Assembly: GCA_900546435.1 (NCBI GenBank) | Contig: URCQ01000008.1 | Location: 1-64,000 of the forward strand | Reading direction: 5' to 3' | DNA length: 64,000 nucleotides | DNA from: an uncultured Pseudobutyrivibrio sp. | GTDB lineage: Bacteria > Bacillota > Clostridia > Lachnospirales > Lachnospiraceae | Shown: positions 7,310-15,222 of the stretch, one piece after another | How the letters are laid out: every line of letters starts with the position of its first letter | Position numbering within the stretch: position 1 is the first letter of the stretch | The notes under the pieces: model-generated | What the model saw: only the letters and a program-made list of their open reading frames with translations | Database searches by the model: none | Told to the model about the DNA's origin: nothing | Made by a program: the position numbers and the translations under genes

Positions 7310-7681
7310 ATGCGACTTTTAAAACAGTTTATGATTATATTAATGATTACTTTTCTAGGAGAAGGCTTAAAATATATCCTGCCTTTACCAATTCCGGCAA
7401 GTATTTATGGCATGGTGATTTTGTTCGTATGTTTGTTGACAGGAATGATCAAATTAGAGTCGGTGCATGATGCAGGAAAATTTTTGATTGAAATCATGCC
7501 GGTTATGTTTATTCCGGCAGGTGTGGGACTTATGGTGTCCTGGGGTGTGTTAAAACCTATGCTGTTGCCAGTCAGTATCATTACGATCGGGAGTCTGTTT
7601 ACGGTAATAGCAACTACAGGATGGATTTCACAGTGGATCATTCGTAAAGGACAGAAGAGAGAGGAGAACGCAGATGAATAG
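7310..7681 (+). CDS. lrgA: CidA/LrgA family holin-like membrane protein
   Basis: About 123 residues with four hydrophobic segments and the family features FLGEGLKYILPLPIPASIYGM near the N-terminus and IMPVMFIPAGVG in the middle. CidA/LrgA proteins are holin-like small membrane proteins that, with LrgB partners, affect murein hydrolase export, cell lysis, or transport of small organic acids such as pyruvate. I chose the ATG at 7310 with AAGGA upstream; earlier in-frame ATGs lie inside the palindrome at the promoter. The gene overlaps lrgB by eight bases, so the two are made together. Confidence 0.88.
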   Translation: MRLLKQFMIILMITFLGEGLKYILPLPIPASIYGMVILFVCLLTGMIKLESVHDAGKFLIEIMPVMFIPAGVGLMVSWGVLKPMLLPVSIITIGSLFTVIATTGWISQWIIRKGQKREENADE

Positions 7682-8366
7682 TTTTTTTCAGGAATCGTTA
7701 TTTGCGGGTGTTACGATCAGTTTGCTTGCCTACCTTGCAGGAACTCTTTTGAAAAAGAAGTTTAAGCTTGGATTTTTAAACCCATTATTGATCTCGATTG
7801 TTATTACCATTATAGTGCTTGTGGTATCCGGAGTAGATTACGATACATACAACGCCGGCGCACAGTACCTGAGTTGGTTTTTGACACCTGCAACCGTATG
7901 CCTTGCAATTCCGCTTTATGAACAGTGGGAGTTGCTGAAGCATCATTGGAGAGCGGTATTCCTTGGTATTCTTGCGGGCGTATTTACCAGTATGGGTACG
8001 GTATGTGTATTGGCATGGTTGATGGGATTGTCACATGAAGAATATGTTACGTTATTGCCAAAATCCATTACAACAGCGATAGGCATGGGATTATCGGAAG
8101 AACTTGGTGGATATGTAACGATTACAGTAGCGGTGATAGTTGTTACTGGTGTATTGGGAAATATTATGGGAGAAGTCATTTGTAAGATTTTCCGTATTAC
8201 CGATCCAATCGCAAAAGGGCTTGCGTTTGGTGCATCGTCGCATGCGATTGGTACAGCAAAGGCAATGGAAATTGGAGAGATTGAAGGTGCAATGAGCAGC
8301 CTTGCAATCGCAGTTACAGGTCTGCTCACAGTCTTGTTTTCTTCTATTTTTGTGGGTCTTCTTTAG
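7674..8366 (+). CDS. lrgB: LrgB family membrane protein
   Basis: A 230-residue protein of the LrgB/CidB family with about seven membrane segments. The conserved LPKSITTAIGM (about residues 128-138) and FGASSHAIGTAKA (about 183-195) motifs are both present. It works with the LrgA protein encoded just upstream and overlapping by eight bases; the pair is linked to control of autolysis or to pyruvate/glycolate-type transport in other bacteria. AGAGAGGAG sits inside the end of lrgA before its ATG. The last 23 bases overlap, tail to tail, the end of the minus-strand gene at 8344-9021. Confidence 0.93.
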   Translation: MNSFFQESLFAGVTISLLAYLAGTLLKKKFKLGFLNPLLISIVITIIVLVVSGVDYDTYNAGAQYLSWFLTPATVCLAIPLYEQWELLKHHWRAVFLGILAGVFTSMGTVCVLAWLMGLSHEEYVTLLPKSITTAIGMGLSEELGGYVTITVAVIVVTGVLGNIMGEVICKIFRITDPIAKGLAFGASSHAIGTAKAMEIGEIEGAMSSLAIAVTGLLTVLFSSIFVGLL

Positions 8367-9021
8367 TATTTTTCTTATGCTTTTGGAAAAAATATGCCCC
8401 GATGGATGCTGTGATTAGAATGACGACAAAAGCAATGACAGCAATGTGATATTGGGCATTACTTAAGGCATGTCCACCTAAGACAGATAAAACGATGGCA
8501 GGAAGTCTGCCGACAAAACAGATAAATAACCAGTGAGAGACAGAGATATCTGTCAATCCAACAAAGTAGGAGAGTAAATCTTTTGGCGTTCCTGGAATCA
8601 GGAACAAAAGAAAGAGTATACTCTCCATTTTTTTGTTATCATTTAAAAAAGTTAATTTTTCTAATTCTTTTTCCTCTACAAAAAGATGTAAAAATTTGTG
8701 ACCGAAACACCGTACAAGAAAAAAGACAACCATACTGCCGAGCGTGGTACCAATGGCACAAATCAGGCTGCCTTTTACAACGCCAAAGGCATATCCGGCA
8801 GCAATTTCAAAAGGTCCACCGGGAATGACGGCAGCAAATACCTGCAGAATTAACATACCTAGAAAGAGTAAGACGCCAAGGATTCCCTGTTCATTTACCC
8901 AGACTTGGAAAGCTCCGGGTTCAGATACAAAAGAAACGAGGGGTCTTCCCATATAATAGGTGATGACAAAAAATAATATAATTGCAAGTATGGTAAAGAT
9001 ACGTTGTATGTGTTTTCTCAT
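8344..9021 (-). CDS. TVP38/TMEM64 (VTT domain) membrane protein
   Basis: A 225-residue membrane protein with the VTT/SNARE-associated domain of the DedA/TVP38 superfamily. The family signature GGPFEIAAGYAFG lies near residues 68-80 and the second conserved motif FLIPGTPKDLLSYFVG near 140-155. Some family members act in lipid scrambling or undecaprenyl-phosphate recycling; a specific role cannot be assigned here. The start at 9021 is the first ATG of the open frame. The 3' end overlaps lrgB by 23 bases in convergent orientation, so no terminator separates the two. Confidence 0.88.
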   Translation of the reverse strand: MRKHIQRIFTILAIILFFVITYYMGRPLVSFVSEPGAFQVWVNEQGILGVLLFLGMLILQVFAAVIPGGPFEIAAGYAFGVVKGSLICAIGTTLGSMVVFFLVRCFGHKFLHLFVEEKELEKLTFLNDNKKMESILFLLFLIPGTPKDLLSYFVGLTDISVSHWLFICFVGRLPAIVLSVLGGHALSNAQYHIAVIAFVVILITASIGAYFFQKHKKNTKEDPQK

Positions 9022-9043
9022 GATGTCTCCAACAATATACAGA

Positions 9044-9412
9044 TTATTTTACATTTTCTGCCACAATCTGATAAACGCTGATTTTAAACTGTTCTTCCTG
9101 CGTAATGCCAATGAAACGACAACCATAAAGTACGGAGTCATCATTTTTATTTGCACGGATTACCTCAATCAGTGTCTGAATGGTTTCTTTGTTGTCTAAA
9201 ACGATTGTAGCATTATAATAAGTTCCCAGTTCAAACGGATAATCGGAACGGAATGCCATTCCCGTTGTGGAAATATCTGTGATATTGACTTCTACGGAAG
9301 AAGCCGGATGTTCTGGGTCAATGGATTTTAATTGGATGGTTACGTTGATATTGATTCTTTTTGCTTTTCTTCTTTCATTTTCCACAGTATGCGTAATCTC
9401 CTTATAATTCAT
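9044..9412 (-). CDS. PilZ domain protein, probable c-di-GMP receptor
   Basis: A 122-residue single-domain PilZ protein. The cyclic-di-GMP binding signature is complete: an RxxxR element at Arg15-Arg19 within ERRKAKR, and the DxSxxG element DISTTG at residues 46-51. Such stand-alone PilZ proteins pass cyclic-di-GMP levels to motility, adhesion or secretion. It follows the hemerythrin gene by 12 bases on the same strand, so the two are probably co-transcribed; a link between oxygen or redox sensing and a motility signal is tempting but inferred. Confidence 0.9.
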   Translation of the reverse strand: MNYKEITHTVENERRKAKRININVTIQLKSIDPEHPASSVEVNITDISTTGMAFRSDYPFELGTYYNATIVLDNKETIQTLIEVIRANKNDDSVLYGCRFIGITQEEQFKISVYQIVAENVK

Positions 9413-9424
9413 TAAAAATGATGT

Positions 9425-10246
9425 TTATTGGGCGCGCATAAATTCACCGATTTTTTTGTCAGAACCTAGAATATGATTGGTTAGCCAGGTCAAAAGGAAG
9501 GCAATCAAATCCGTAAGATATTCCTGCTGGTTATCGTCCATGGCATCCAATTCAGACAAATCGATTTCGACAAGGCGCTCAACGAATGCGGTGTGCGCTC
9601 TTTTTTGCGCATCATAGGCAGGGTAATGAATCTCCTTCATAAGAGCTTCCTCGTCACCAAAATGAAATTCGGTGTATTCACGCAACTTTGCAAGCAGACG
9701 CATGATTTCGTCATATTTGTCGTGAAGTAGTTCTTCGTGAATCAGGTCGTTAACTTCACGGATAATATCAAATAACTGCTTGTGCTCGGTGTCAATCAGT
9801 TCAACACCGGTTTTGTATTTGTCAGTGAAAGCAAATGGATCTTCGGCAGTATCTTCGCACATTTTTCCAATCATCATATCACTGCTTAGAATGTGTCGGT
9901 ACAGCCAGTGAATAAGATAAGTAAGAATCTCATTTAAAGAAGCATGCGCAGCTTCTGGTGAGGAAATGTCGACGACATAGGAATTCATTTTCTTTGTGAA
10001 TGCGGCATGTTCCTTGCGCTGCATAGGAAGCTCCGGATCCTGAATACTTTCCATATAGGCTTCTTCATGCGCAAAGTGTGTTGCAGCATAATCCTTTAAA
10101 TTGGTTAACAGACTATCGACAATCGGCGTAACATCTGCAGTAGTGTTGGCAAGGTTGATTGCTTCATTAATCATTTGGAACAAACGACGATGCTCGTTGT
10201 CGATTTCTTCAATGTGTATCATACAATCTTCTGTAAATTCATACAT
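9425..10246 (-). CDS. Bacteriohemerythrin with two tandem hemerythrin domains
   Basis: A 273-residue cytosolic protein made of two hemerythrin domains. Domain 1 (about residues 1-130) has iron ligands in DNEHRRLF (His19), HFAHEEAYM, KEHAAF and HILSSDMMIG. Domain 2 (about 135-272) repeats them in DTEHKQLF, HFGDEEALM, RAHTAF and HILGSDKKIG. In domain 2 the HFxHEE motif reads HFGDEE, so the histidine usually found between the two other ligands is an aspartate, which may alter its di-iron site. These proteins bind oxygen and protect or deliver it in anaerobes. The ATG has AAAGGAGGA upstream. It is divergent from pgi and followed by the PilZ gene. Confidence 0.92.
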   Translation of the reverse strand: MYEFTEDCMIHIEEIDNEHRRLFQMINEAINLANTTADVTPIVDSLLTNLKDYAATHFAHEEAYMESIQDPELPMQRKEHAAFTKKMNSYVVDISSPEAAHASLNEILTYLIHWLYRHILSSDMMIGKMCEDTAEDPFAFTDKYKTGVELIDTEHKQLFDIIREVNDLIHEELLHDKYDEIMRLLAKLREYTEFHFGDEEALMKEIHYPAYDAQKRAHTAFVERLVEIDLSELDAMDDNQQEYLTDLIAFLLTWLTNHILGSDKKIGEFMRAQ

Positions 10247-10275
10247 AGGTTTATCCTCCTTTTGTGGTTACTTTT

Positions 10276-10303
10276 ATCATAGCATAGCACATTTGGAAAG
10301 CAA
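10276..10303 (-). promoter_or_regulatory. Promoter of the hemerythrin/PilZ genes
   Basis: On the minus strand TTGCTT (10303-10298), a 16-base spacer and TATGAT (10281-10276) form a fair sigma-A promoter about 30 bases before the hemerythrin start. It is back to back with the pgi promoter. Confidence 0.45.
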
Positions 10304-10356
10304 GAAAAAAAGAGAAAATGACGAAAAAATTTGTGATTTATCGGTTAGTCTAATCC

Positions 10357-10385
10357 TTGAACTAGGTGTGGTTTCATAGTATAAT
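10357..10385 (+). promoter_or_regulatory. pgi promoter
   Basis: TTGAAC (10357-10362), a 17-base spacer and a perfect TATAAT (10380-10385) form a strong sigma-A promoter, 42 bases before the pgi start codon. Confidence 0.7.
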
Positions 10386-10426
10386 TTTGAATGATTAGAG
10401 TAGAGGCATAAGTAAGGAGGAAAATC

Positions 10427-12007
10427 ATGGCTAATTGGAAAAATTTAGATACCCTCGCGTCTTTTGGTGATTTAGCAAAGGTTGAAAAAGTAAATTTAGT
10501 ACAGGCAATGTCTGGAGAAAATGGAGCAAAACGTGTGAAGACATACAGCGTTCCTATGGCAGAAGGACTTGCATATAATTACGCAGCAAAGCAGGTGGAT
10601 GATGATGTGATCGATGCACTTGTTACATTAGCAGAGGAAGCAGAATTATCAGAAAAATTCGCAGAATTATACAATGGCGCAGTCATCAATACCGGAGAGA
10701 ACCGATTGGTACTACATCAGTTGACCAGAGGACAGCTTGGTGATAAGGTTGTGGCTGACGGCGTAGACAAGAGAGCATTTTATGTAGAGCAGCAGCAGCG
10801 CATTGCAGATTTTGCAAATAAAGTACATAGCGGTGAAATCACAAATGCCGCAGGCGAGAAATTTACAACCGTTGTACAGATTGGTATCGGTGGTAGTGAT
10901 CTTGGTCCACGTGCGATGTATCTCGCATTGGAAAATTGGGCAAAAAAGAATGATACATTTAAGATGGAAGCAAAATTCATCAGCAATGTAGACCCAGATG
11001 ATGCAGCAGCTGTACTTGCTTCTGTTGACGTAGCACATTCTATTTTTGTATTGGTTTCTAAATCAGGAACAACACTTGAGACATTAACAAACGAATCTTT
11101 TGTGAAAGATGCACTTGCTAAGGCAGGATTGGACGCATCCCGCCATATGATTGCAGTTACAAGCGAAACTTCTCCACTGGCAAAGAGTGATGATTATTTA
11201 GCTGCATTCTTTATGGATGATTATATTGGAGGCCGTTATTCTTCAACATCAGCCGTTGGCGGCGCGGTTCTTTCTTTGGCATTTGGACCAGAGGTATTTG
11301 CGGCATTCTTAGATGGTGCAGCAGCAGAAGATAAGCTTTCTGCAAACACAAACGTAAGAGAAAATCCGGCAATGTTAGATGCATTGATTGGTGTATATGA
11401 GAGAAATGTATTGGGTTATCCAGCAACAGCCGTTTTACCATATTCGCAAGCTTTGAGCCGCTTCCCAGCGCACTTGCAGCAGGCAGATATGGAATCCAAT
11501 GGAAAATCTGTGAACCGTTTTGGAGAGCCGGTTGATTATGTGACAGGACCAGTACTCTTTGGCGAGCCGGGAACCAATGGACAGCACTCCTTCTATCAGT
11601 TACTTCATCAGGGAACTGACATTGTGCCATTGCAGTTTATTGGATTCAAGAATAGCCAGATTGGTACAGATGTTGTGATTCAGGATAGCACAAGCCAGCA
11701 GAAATTATGTGCTAATGTAGCAGCACAGATTGTTGCATTTGCATGTGGCAAGGCAGATGATAACCGTAACAAGAATTTCGAAGGTGGTCGTCCATCCAGC
11801 ATCATTATTGGGGAACAGTTAAATCCACAGGCATTAGGTGCATTGCTTTCTCACTTTGAGAATAGAATTATGTTCCAGGGATTCTTGTGGAATGTAAACA
11901 GTTTTGATCAGGAAGGTGTGCAGCTTGGAAAAGTACTTGCGAAGAAAGTACTTGCACATGAAACAGATGGAGCATTAAAAGAATTTAGTGATTTATTGAA
12001 CATTTAA
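10427..12007 (+). CDS. pgi: Glucose-6-phosphate isomerase
   Basis: A 526-residue phosphoglucose isomerase that interconverts glucose 6-phosphate and fructose 6-phosphate in glycolysis and gluconeogenesis. The phosphosugar-binding motifs are clear: GIGGSDLGPRA near residues 154-164, VSKSGTTLETLTNESF near 208-223, and the first PGI signature region DDYIGGRYSSTSAVG near 265-279. The length is closer to the long enterobacterial-type enzyme than to the roughly 450-residue form common in Bacillota. TAAGGAGG precedes the ATG and a strong promoter lies upstream. A terminator follows at 12062-12090. Confidence 0.97.
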   Translation: MANWKNLDTLASFGDLAKVEKVNLVQAMSGENGAKRVKTYSVPMAEGLAYNYAAKQVDDDVIDALVTLAEEAELSEKFAELYNGAVINTGENRLVLHQLTRGQLGDKVVADGVDKRAFYVEQQQRIADFANKVHSGEITNAAGEKFTTVVQIGIGGSDLGPRAMYLALENWAKKNDTFKMEAKFISNVDPDDAAAVLASVDVAHSIFVLVSKSGTTLETLTNESFVKDALAKAGLDASRHMIAVTSETSPLAKSDDYLAAFFMDDYIGGRYSSTSAVGGAVLSLAFGPEVFAAFLDGAAAEDKLSANTNVRENPAMLDALIGVYERNVLGYPATAVLPYSQALSRFPAHLQQADMESNGKSVNRFGEPVDYVTGPVLFGEPGTNGQHSFYQLLHQGTDIVPLQFIGFKNSQIGTDVVIQDSTSQQKLCANVAAQIVAFACGKADDNRNKNFEGGRPSSIIIGEQLNPQALGALLSHFENRIMFQGFLWNVNSFDQEGVQLGKVLAKKVLAHETDGALKEFSDLLNI

Positions 12008-12061
12008 ATTCATAAAAAAATATGGTACTATAAGGCGACGAGGTTTTCGTTGCAAGTGATG

Positions 12062-12090
12062 GGCATCCTCGGCGACGAGGGTGCCTTTTT
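12062..12090 (+). terminator. Intrinsic terminator after pgi, possible feoB attenuator
   Basis: GGCATCCTCG (12062-12071) pairs with CGAGGGTGCC (12076-12085) around GCGA and is followed by TTTTT. The ten-base word GGCGACGAGG occurs both upstream (12034-12043) and in the terminator (12071-12080), so CCTCG at 12067-12071 has two possible partners. The element ends pgi and could also attenuate feoB. Confidence 0.75.
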
Positions 12091-12126
12091 ACGATAAAGG
12101 ATAACAACAGATAAGAGGGCGATGCG

Positions 12127-14469
12127 ATGAAATTAAAGGAACTGGAAATCGGACAAAGCGCAACCATTGTGCATGTTGGCGGAGAGGGCGCATTGCGCCA
12201 GCACTTTTTAGATATGGGAGTAATCCCAGGGGCGGAGATTACATTGATTAAATTCGCGCCTATGGGTGATCCTATGGAATTTCAAGTACATGGCTATGAG
12301 CTTACTTTGCGAATGGATGATGCGGCTAAAATTGCTGTGGAGCCGATTGCGGTAAGAGCGAGAAGCCATGAAGGAACAAGTGATATTAATAAGTCTGTAC
12401 ACCCGGGGCTTGGAGAAGAAGGAAAATATCATAGCAAAGGGGATGGAAATCCACTGCCGGAAACAGAAGAACTCACTTTTGCACTTGTTGGAAACCAGAA
12501 TTGCGGTAAAACAACCTTGTTTAATCAATTGACAGGCTCAAATCAGCATATTGGTAATTTCCCAGGTGTGACGGTGGATCGAAAGGATGGTCCGATTCGT
12601 GGACAAAAAAATACGAGAGTGACGGATTTGCCGGGGATTTATTCTATGTCTCCATACAGTAGTGAGGAAATCGTATCACGTAATTTTGTATTGGATGAGC
12701 ATCCGCGGGCAATTATAAATATAGTGGATGCAACGAATATTGAACGAAATCTGTATCTGACCATGCAGCTGTTGGAGATGGATATACCGGTTGTACTGGC
12801 TCTGAATATGATGGATGAAGTGACAGGAAATGGAGGTTCCATTGACGTCAACCATATGGAGCAGATGTTAGGTGTTCCTGTTGTGCCGATATCAGCGGCA
12901 AAGAATGAAGGTGTAGATGAGCTGGTACGTCATGCACTGCATATTGCAAAATATCAGGAAAAACCAGGACGACAGGACTTTTGTGATGAAAATGATTTTG
13001 GAGGAGCTGTTCATCGCTGTATTCATGCTATTTGCCATTTGATTGAGGATCATGCAAAAAATGCACAGATTCCGGTTCGTTTTGCAGCATCGAAAATGAT
13101 CGAGGGTGACGACTTGATTATGGAACGGCTGCGACTGGATAAAAACGAAAAAGAGGCCATTGAGCATCTGATTATTCAGATGGAAAAAGAACGAGGCATT
13201 GACCGCAGTGCGGCCATTGCAGATATGCGTTTCAATTTTATTGAAAAAGTATGTGAGCAGACGGTAGTAAAGCCAAGAGAGAGCAAAGAACGTGTACGAA
13301 GCCAGAAGATAGATCGTATTCTGACCGGTAAATATACAGCCATTCCATGTTTCTTTGGTATCATGCTTCTTGTGTTTTATTTGACGTTTAATGTAATCGG
13401 TGCAGGATTGCAGAGCCTTTTAGAAATGGGCATCACACAACTGACAAATCTGACAGAACAGGCAATGATTTCGGCAAACGTCAATAGTGTCTTGCGTGGA
13501 CTTGTGATTGATGGTATTTTTGCAGGTGTTGGTAGTGTGCTTAGCTTTCTGCCGATCATAGTTACTTTGTTTTTCTTCTTGTCCTTGATGGAAGACAGTG
13601 GTTATATTGCTCGAGTCGCTTTTGTGATGGATAAGCTGTTGCGAAGAATTGGTCTGTCCGGACGAAGCATTGTGCCGATGCTGATAGGCTTTGGTTGTAC
13701 GGTTCCAGCCTTGATGTCAACACGTACACTTCCGAGTGAACGCGACCGAAAGATGACGATCCTTTTGACACCATTTATGAGTTGTTCTGCAAAATTACCA
13801 ATTTATTCGTTTTTGGTAAGTGCCTTTTTCCCAGGGCATGGAGCGTGGATTATGATGGGACTCTACCTGCTTGGTATCGTGGTAGGAATTCTGGTTGCAC
13901 TGATGTATCGCAAAACGTTATTTAAAGGGGATGCGGTACCATTTGTTATGGAACTGCCAAATTATCGTTTCCCGGGGGCAAAAAATGTATTGCAGCTTTT
14001 ATGGGAAAAATCAAAGGATTTCATTCAAAGAGCGTTTACGGTTATTTTTCTTGCGACCATTTGTATCTGGTTCTTGCGCAGCTTTGACATACATTTTAAT
14101 TTGATACAGGATTCTAAGGATAGTATTTTGGCAATGATTGCCGGCATCTTTGTGCCACTATTCAAACCACTTGGTCTGGGCGATTGGAGAATATGTGTTG
14201 CACTCATCAGTGGCTTTATGGCAAAGGAAAGCGTGGTATCTACATTAGAAATTCTCTTTAGCGGTTCGATACAGCAGTTGATGACACCGCTGGCCGCTAT
14301 GTGTCTGTTGGTATTTAGTTTGCTTTATACACCATGCATTGCGGCGATTACGTCGATTCGTAGAGAATTGGGACACAAATGGGCATGGGGCGTTGTTATC
14401 TGGCAATGTGTGCTTGCCTGGATTGCAGCATTTATCGTGCATATGGTTGGTGGAATGATCCTAGGTTAA
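12127..14469 (+). CDS. feoB: Ferrous iron transporter, FeoA-FeoB fusion
   Basis: A 780-residue ferrous iron transporter with FeoA fused to its N-terminus. Residues 1-75 are the SH3-like FeoA domain. A linker of about 40 residues leads to the G domain with G1 GNQNCGKTT (122-130), G3 DLPG (167-170) and G4 NMMDE. The membrane part (from about residue 410) carries the two gate motifs GFGCTVPALMSTR and FMSCSAKLPIY, with conserved cysteines. It moves Fe2+ into the cell under GTPase control. The usual proline of the G1 motif is glutamine here. The ATG lies just after AAGAGGGCG; a terminator separates it from pgi. Its stop overlaps a possible start of the next gene. Confidence 0.97.
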   Translation: MKLKELEIGQSATIVHVGGEGALRQHFLDMGVIPGAEITLIKFAPMGDPMEFQVHGYELTLRMDDAAKIAVEPIAVRARSHEGTSDINKSVHPGLGEEGKYHSKGDGNPLPETEELTFALVGNQNCGKTTLFNQLTGSNQHIGNFPGVTVDRKDGPIRGQKNTRVTDLPGIYSMSPYSSEEIVSRNFVLDEHPRAIINIVDATNIERNLYLTMQLLEMDIPVVLALNMMDEVTGNGGSIDVNHMEQMLGVPVVPISAAKNEGVDELVRHALHIAKYQEKPGRQDFCDENDFGGAVHRCIHAICHLIEDHAKNAQIPVRFAASKMIEGDDLIMERLRLDKNEKEAIEHLIIQMEKERGIDRSAAIADMRFNFIEKVCEQTVVKPRESKERVRSQKIDRILTGKYTAIPCFFGIMLLVFYLTFNVIGAGLQSLLEMGITQLTNLTEQAMISANVNSVLRGLVIDGIFAGVGSVLSFLPIIVTLFFFLSLMEDSGYIARVAFVMDKLLRRIGLSGRSIVPMLIGFGCTVPALMSTRTLPSERDRKMTILLTPFMSCSAKLPIYSFLVSAFFPGHGAWIMMGLYLLGIVVGILVALMYRKTLFKGDAVPFVMELPNYRFPGAKNVLQLLWEKSKDFIQRAFTVIFLATICIWFLRSFDIHFNLIQDSKDSILAMIAGIFVPLFKPLGLGDWRICVALISGFMAKESVVSTLEILFSGSIQQLMTPLAAMCLLVFSLLYTPCIAAITSIRRELGHKWAWGVVIWQCVLAWIAAFIVHMVGGMILG

Positions 14470-14498
14470 TGGAACTGAGGAGTTTAAATAGGAAAAAG

Positions 14499-15173
14499 AT
14501 GAATCTTGATGTTTTGATAGAAATCATGAATTTAATCGGTGATGTAGCGTTTGCTGTCTCCGGTGCAATGACAGCCATAGAGAAGAAAATGGACATTTTT
14601 GGTGTGTGCATGCTTGGTATTGTTACGACTGTTGGCGGAGGAATGACAAGAGATGTGCTCCTTGGTATTGTTCCTCCGGTGGCTCTGCGAAATCCGCTCG
14701 ATATTGGTGTGGCAACGCTGGTATCATGTATTGTTTTTGTCTGGGTTGCAAGAAAAAAGCATCGCAATCAGAACCAGAATCCAATTACCACCAATATGCT
14801 GAACGTATCTGATGCGATTGGTCTTGGTATTTTTACCGTTATTGGTATTAATGTGGCACAGGGGCAGTTAAAGGATGCAGATGCATTCATCATGATTGTT
14901 GTAGGCGTGATTACCGGTGTTGGCGGTGGTGTGTTGCGCGACGTTTTCAGTGGATCAATCCCATATATTTTTAAAAAGCATGTCTATGCGCTGGCATCTG
15001 CCGTTGGAGCGATTGCATATGTCGTATTAGACGATTTTGTTGGTGTCGTGTGGGCTACACTTTTATGTGCTGTTCTTGTGATTGTGATTCGTCTACTGGC
15101 GACTTATTATCGATGGAATCTACCTAGAATACAAGAAATGGAAGAAGATATCGGTAGTCATACAGAGCCTTAG
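14499..15173 (+). CDS. TRIC-type cation channel family protein (UPF0126)
   Basis: About 224 residues with seven hydrophobic segments and the two internal repeats typical of the family, VGGGMTRDVLLG and VGGGVLRDVFSG, each with the GGGxxRD signature. Prokaryotic TRIC proteins form trimeric potassium-permeable channels; some relatives are linked to glycine uptake. The start is uncertain: ATG 14499 has AGGAAA close by and matches the usual N-terminus, but ATG 14469 overlaps the feoB stop (TAATG) and would add ten residues. The gene follows feoB directly and is likely co-transcribed with it. Confidence 0.85.
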   Translation: MNLDVLIEIMNLIGDVAFAVSGAMTAIEKKMDIFGVCMLGIVTTVGGGMTRDVLLGIVPPVALRNPLDIGVATLVSCIVFVWVARKKHRNQNQNPITTNMLNVSDAIGLGIFTVIGINVAQGQLKDADAFIMIVVGVITGVGGGVLRDVFSGSIPYIFKKHVYALASAVGAIAYVVLDDFVGVVWATLLCAVLVIVIRLLATYYRWNLPRIQEMEEDIGSHTEP

Positions 15174-15222
15174 AAGAATGTAATCAGAACATAGAAAAAG
15201 GTACAGCAAGAGGTAATAGCAG

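Noticed and set aside
10712..11038. Minus-strand open frame inside pgi
   Set aside because: Opposite a highly conserved enzyme gene; Cys/Ile-rich, without start signals.
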